DNA from: Alkalihalobacillus pseudalcaliphilus
Lineage (GTDB): Bacteria; Bacillota; Bacilli; Bacillales; Bacillaceae_D
Assembly (NCBI GenBank): GCA_001038565.1
Contig: LFJO01000002.1
Span: forward strand, 484,970-548,969
Length of the DNA: 64,000 nt
Direction of reading: 5' to 3'
Below the pieces are notes generated by a model. It was not told where the DNA came from. It searched no databases and was given only the letters and a program-made list of their open reading frames with translations. Of this stretch, positions 62,365-64,000 are shown piece after piece. Within the stretch, counting starts at the first letter, position 1. Each line of letters starts with the position of its first letter. The translations under genes and the position numbers were made by a program.

Positions 62365-64000
62365 ATGTCAACATTTCAAGATGTATGGTCAAAAGTAAGG
62401 CGTTACTTTTTTGGAGAGGATTCTGAAACTGATTCTGATTATTTAGCATCTCATCATAAGCATAAAAAGGAAGAACAATCGATACATACACGCGGAAGAA
62501 CAGTTCAAGAACATGAAGGGCAAGCTCAATCAAAAATGACATACGAATATGCCAAGCCTGGTAAGTTTCGATTTCCTGTAATGGATGATCACTCTATAGC
62601 AAAGAGAACATCTGTACAGAAGGAAAAGGTGCACGCTCAAAATAATAGTGTCAAAGCCATTGATAAAAAATTTCCATCAAAAAAGACTGTTAACAGAACA
62701 CAAACAAAAACGAATCAGAGTCGTAACGTTGAGTTAAGGGACGAACAAAAGCAATCATTATCTTCCAATCTTCAACCAACTTACGAGAATCGTTCTAATA
62801 AACATCCGGTGCAAGATAGTCATTCGAATAAGGATATTGAATCTCAACCTAAACAAAAATTCACGAATGCTAGTTTTAAACCATCTGTTGTCCCATCACC
62901 TATTTACGGTTATAAACCGTATAAAGTGAAAAAAAGCAAATGGGAAAATAATGGTCACATTTATGTGAAGTCAAACGATGATTCATTAGAGACAGATGGT
63001 GATGTCTTTTCTGAGGTGAATGAAGAACTAGCGGCAGCCGTAGCTGAGCCATTGCATAAAGAGCAAGTTGACCGTCAAACAGAAGAGATGGATAGGGATT
63101 CGTTCAAGAGTCAGGAAAGCCAAACGAATGATAATCACGTTTCGATTGAAGACGAACTTCCCTCTTTGCATTTACAGGAAGTGCAAAGTTATGAAGAAGT
63201 GGAATCTCTTGAAACAATAGATGGTTTTTATAGTGAAACAGAAGTTGTCCTCCAAGAGTCAGAAGACCGTGTTATGGACGATGACCTATCGGAACAAGAA
63301 GCTGTTTCAACTCCTGATCTAGTAAACGCTTATGCTGATCAAGCAGAAGAACGAGCCGTTGTTGAGGAAGTCAAACCTAGTGCTCCAGTTAAGAGTAAAG
63401 CAGTAGCAAAGCAGGGAATGAAGCATAGTACTACTCAAAATAATAAGGGTAAACCAACCTTACCTTTTAATGTGATGATGCTACCTTCAGACCGGAAGAA
63501 GTACGCCAAAAGTCAGGAGACGAAAGCTTTTACAGAGCGGGTATCAAAAGAAGAGCATAAGCAACATAATGGGCAAAAGCTTTTGAACGGGACTTATCAA
63601 AAACCAAGTATCCAATTATTAAAGTATCCATCTGTCGAGACAGAGGATGACTCCGATTGGTTAAAGGAACAGGCGGATACACTTGAAGAGACACTAACCA
63701 GCTTTAATGTCGATGCCAAAGTCGTGTTCATGACAAAGGGTCCATCCGTTACACGTTTTGAAATTCAGCCAGCACGTGGTGTAAAAGTTACAAAGGTAAC
63801 CAGTTTAACAGATGATATGAAACTAGCTTTAGCGGCAAAGGATATTCGAATTGAGGCTCCTATTCCTGGGAAAAATACAATAGGAATTGAAGTTCCCAAT
63901 CGTCAATCTAAACCAGTCTTCTTAAGAGAAATCTTAAGGCGTAAAGAGTTCATCCAGCCAGACTCTCCTTTAAATGTAGCTTTAGGTTTAGATATATCTG
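62365..64000 (+). CDS. sftA: DNA translocase SftA (FtsK/SpoIIIE family), 5' part only
   Basis: Open from ATG 62365 (GGAGGGG upstream) to the window edge, about 545 residues without a stop. There is no N-terminal membrane region: residues about 1-410 are low-complexity, rich in Lys, Glu, Ser and Asp. From about 430 the FtsK beta/alpha domain begins (VVFMTKGPSVTRFEIQPARG, LALAAKDIRIEAPIPGK, VFLREILRR). Walker motifs and the gamma domain would lie beyond the window. The soluble build and place after ytpR identify it as SftA rather than SpoIIIE. SftA moves DNA away from the closing septum. Confidence 0.9.
   Translation, partial: MSTFQDVWSKVRRYFFGEDSETDSDYLASHHKHKKEEQSIHTRGRTVQEHEGQAQSKMTYEYAKPGKFRFPVMDDHSIAKRTSVQKEKVHAQNNSVKAIDKKFPSKKTVNRTQTKTNQSRNVELRDEQKQSLSSNLQPTYENRSNKHPVQDSHSNKDIESQPKQKFTNASFKPSVVPSPIYGYKPYKVKKSKWENNGHIYVKSNDDSLETDGDVFSEVNEELAAAVAEPLHKEQVDRQTEEMDRDSFKSQESQTNDNHVSIEDELPSLHLQEVQSYEEVESLETIDGFYSETEVVLQESEDRVMDDDLSEQEAVSTPDLVNAYADQAEERAVVEEVKPSAPVKSKAVAKQGMKHSTTQNNKGKPTLPFNVMMLPSDRKKYAKSQETKAFTERVSKEEHKQHNGQKLLNGTYQKPSIQLLKYPSVETEDDSDWLKEQADTLEETLTSFNVDAKVVFMTKGPSVTRFEIQPARGVKVTKVTSLTDDMKLALAAKDIRIEAPIPGKNTIGIEVPNRQSKPVFLREILRRKEFIQPDSPLNVALGLDIS

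Overview
The window reads as an ordinary chromosomal segment of a low-GC Gram-positive bacterium of the Bacillaceae, most likely a soil or alkaliphilic/halotolerant relative of Bacillus subtilis. The support is direct: an S-box upstream of metK, a T-box upstream of leuS, Shine-Dalgarno sites of the AGGAGG type, frequent TTG and GTG starts, and long runs of genes in the order of the B. subtilis yt* region (ytpA-ytpB, ytqA-ytqB, murJ/ytgP-rsuA/ytzG, amyX-ytmP-ytzH-trmB-ytzB-ytoP, ytpP-ytpQ-ytpR-sftA). Gene names are by recognition of the translated proteins; no database search was run.

Layout. 1-2.9 kb: a YdjM-like membrane hydrolase and a GAF histidine kinase/NarL-type regulator pair. 2.9-5.1 kb: a minus-strand operon of a short-chain dehydrogenase, a divergent QueA paralogue and a VOC protein. 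5.5-6.1 kb: a membrane-anchored Mrr-like nuclease. 6.2-10.3 kb: a GbsR-type repressor facing an OpuA glycine-betaine ABC transporter operon. 10.4-20.2 kb: aldo/keto reductase, two deoxynucleoside kinases, an ABC-F ATPase, a D-hydroxyacid dehydrogenase, a PatB-type C-S lyase, two unrecognised small proteins, a YwpF-like protein, an MFS exporter and a Nudix hydrolase. 20.3-25.7 kb: a YtlA-C-D-type ABC importer, a YtmA-like hydrolase, the S-box and metK, and a DUF1540 protein. 25.8-31 kb: ytoA, ytpA-ytpB (lipid/terpenoid), a beta-carbonic anhydrase, and the tRNA wobble-uridine genes ytqB/ytqA. 31.3-36.8 kb: MFS, T-box-leuS and an HI0933-type flavoprotein. 37-45.3 kb: cell-envelope genes (amidase, NodB-type deacetylase, MurJ, two tandem SEDS proteins plus a decayed third copy, rsuA). 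45.4-54.2 kb: ytzE, pepV, cysteine synthase, purU, pullulanase, ytmP. 54.3-64 kb: ytzH, trmB, ytzB, ytoP, a DUF84 NTPase, ytoQ, a lipoprotein, a PfoR-like EIIC, ytpP-ytpQ-ytpR and the 5' part of sftA, which runs off the window.

The most unusual pattern at window scale is a dispersed family of short intergenic repeats. At least eleven copies share a 3' end like AACTTTCATACAAAA and, in several, an internal block around GGAGCATGATTTTCGG. They lie between genes and their terminators, just upstream of ribosome-binding sites, and once inside the opuA operon. Other points worth a second look are the QueA-paralogue operon, the SEDS array inserted between murJ and rsuA with a recognisable pseudogene remnant, and two perfect palindromes between gbsR and opuA. 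No rRNA, tRNA, CRISPR array, IS transposase or prophage block was seen.
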